From Tridacna crocea (taxonomy: Eukaryota > Mollusca > Bivalvia > Cardiida > Cardiidae): DNA of 64,000 nucleotides. The notes under the pieces are model-generated. The model ran no database searches. It saw only the letters and a list, made by a program, of their open reading frames with translations, and was not told the origin of the DNA. Below are positions 62,714-64,000 of the stretch, piece by piece. The DNA is taken from positions 24,887,001 to 24,951,000 of the forward strand of contig OX031058.1 of NCBI GenBank assembly GCA_943736015.1, written 5' to 3'. The position numbers and the translations under genes are program-made. Every line of letters starts with the position of its first letter. The stretch's first letter is position 1.

Positions 62714-63559
62714 AATATGGCCCCTAATAATGATATGATGATATATCTTGTGTACAGACAAAGTATGCTTTGCTTTGGGATTTGAATGGTCAAAATATTA
62801 GGCTGTATTATTTATCCGCCATTCATAAAAACAGAGTTACTGCATACTATTAGCTGTCTCATTTTGTTTGCTGTTTTTGAATAAGATGTCAATAATTGTA
62901 CAATATTGTCATTGAAAGTTGTAGGTAAATAGTAATAGAATATTATGTTGTAGTAACTTGCCTAGTGCTTGTATTTACTTCTCGCTGTGTGAGAAAATTT
63001 TTACATTGCGCTCGACCTTATGTCTTGTGTGATATCAAATTTTCTTAAGCTGCTTGAATTAAATACAAGCATCAGGAAATGTTCTTCAACATAATAATTC
63101 TAATGTACTGACAATGAATAAACTTCATGATAAATGATATTCTAAGATTTGAAACACTGTGACATCATCAATTAGAATAAAGATGAAATCAAAACAGATG
63201 TAATTTTGGAGAACTCTTATCTTATGTAGACTCTATGTAATTTTCTTGTTTAAATTCTTTCCAAGAGAGGAACAAGAAAGACAGTAAATATGACACAGAA
63301 ACAAGTGTTTAGTTGCAGTGTCTTTCTTTTCGGTGAATTCTTTAATTTCTTGGATCGTTAGTACCCATGTATTACTACAACACAGTTTGCATCACACTCA
63401 TATTTTTTGTCTATATTTATTATTTCGTCATCTCATTATTTGTATCTGTTGTAATATTAGAACAAAGTTCTATGCTTTCACTTATTACTAAAAAAGCATT
63501 TTGGTTCTAAACTATTTATTAAAGAGTGATTAAAGACTGTTTATCAAGGACTAATTGGC
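62714..63559. other. No clear feature
   Basis: AT-rich DNA. TGAAAGTTGTAGGTA near 62916 recurs at 47804, suggesting a shared low-copy repeat. AATAAA occurs near 63116 and 63176 and could serve a plus-strand transcript. Confidence 0.35.
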
Positions 63560-63787
63560 TTAATCTTTTGCCAAACAGTCCAATATTTAATGACCCTGTA
63601 GAAGACAGATTTTTTTAAAATACAATTTATGCTATTCTTGGAAAAGAAGAAAGTTCTGGTAACAAGCCTTTTCCCCTTTGCCCACAATGTCTTCTACCTG
63701 TTCATCAAAAAAAAAAAATCATTTGTCATCTACAATATGTTTTCAAATGGAACAGTCTGGAATTCTTTCTTCTAGTAGAGAATTATA
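63560..63787 (+). mobile_element. Diverged TTAA-foldback copy
   Basis: TTAATCTTTTGCCAAACAGTCC onward; the arms are degraded (GAAAAGAAGAAAGTTCTGGT, CCCACAATGTCTTCTACC). Confidence 0.65.
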
Positions 63788-63988
63788 CTGGTACCCCATG
63801 TATTTCCAAAAACCATCCGATAAACAGGGGTCTGCTATCAGTGCATGAAACTATTAGATGTAATACATGTATGTGCAGTCAAACAACATGGAACACATTT
63901 ACTTTGTTGTTTGTCTGTGAATGCTTTCAGTTCGGACAAATCTATTGTATTGTTGTTTCAGTAAATAGTTAACCCTTAAAGTGCTGAA

Positions 63989-64000
63989 TTAACCCATTAC
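63989..64000 (+). mobile_element. Start of another TTAA-foldback copy, cut by window end
   Basis: The last 12 bases read TTAACCCATTAC, the exact left end of the family. Confidence 0.6.

Overview
The window is animal nuclear DNA: AT-rich, intron-dense, with GT-AG introns and a very heavy load of short transposable elements. The tandem-core elements with (GGAC)n or GTC-rich heads match the 'pearl' type known from bivalves, so a bivalve mollusc is the most likely source. The species cannot be told from the sequence.

Two real genes are visible, arranged head to head about 8.2 kb apart. On the minus strand, 31327 down to 10197, lies a complete 14-coding-exon kynurenine 3-monooxygenase (KMO) gene. 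I joined it exon by exon; every junction keeps frame and the product is 460 residues. On the plus strand, from 39544, lie six exons of a gene whose product starts MGCGSS (predicted N-myristoylation and palmitoylation) and carries a stathmin-like, basic coiled-coil region. It looks like stathmin domain-containing protein 1 (STMND1). Its last exon is not certain and may lie beyond exon 6 (56247) or outside the window. The two proteins have no evident shared pathway: KMO is a mitochondrial outer-membrane flavoenzyme of tryptophan breakdown, the other a probable membrane-tethered tubulin-binding protein.

The rest is mostly repeats. The dominant one is a ~225-230 bp element with TTAA at each end, short terminal inverted repeats (CCCWTTACCA) and a central ~60 bp near-perfect palindrome. 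I count about 45 whole or partial copies in both orientations, densest in the STMND1-like introns (38.7-53.9 kb). Several copies abut while sharing one TTAA, and two sit inside older copies with the TTAA duplicated, so target choice and order of insertion can be read directly. Three near-identical ~2.07 kb pearl-like elements with ~13 units of 145 bp lie at 53920-55997, 57865-59935 and 60483-62546. A relative with a different core lies at 8097-9912 on the other strand.

Region by region: 1-8.1 kb is gene-free with foldback repeats and duplications; 8.1-9.9 kb is the minus-strand pearl-like element; 10.2-31.3 kb is KMO; 31.3-39.5 kb is intergenic with a 2.5 kb inverted duplication, an inverted minisatellite element, phased palindromes and a GGATCC-ended MITE; 39.5-56.2 kb is the STMND1-like gene, whose introns also hold a SINE, a LINE 3' fragment and a 451 bp palindromic element; 56.2-64 kb is two more pearl-like copies and TTAA elements, ending inside another TTAA element.
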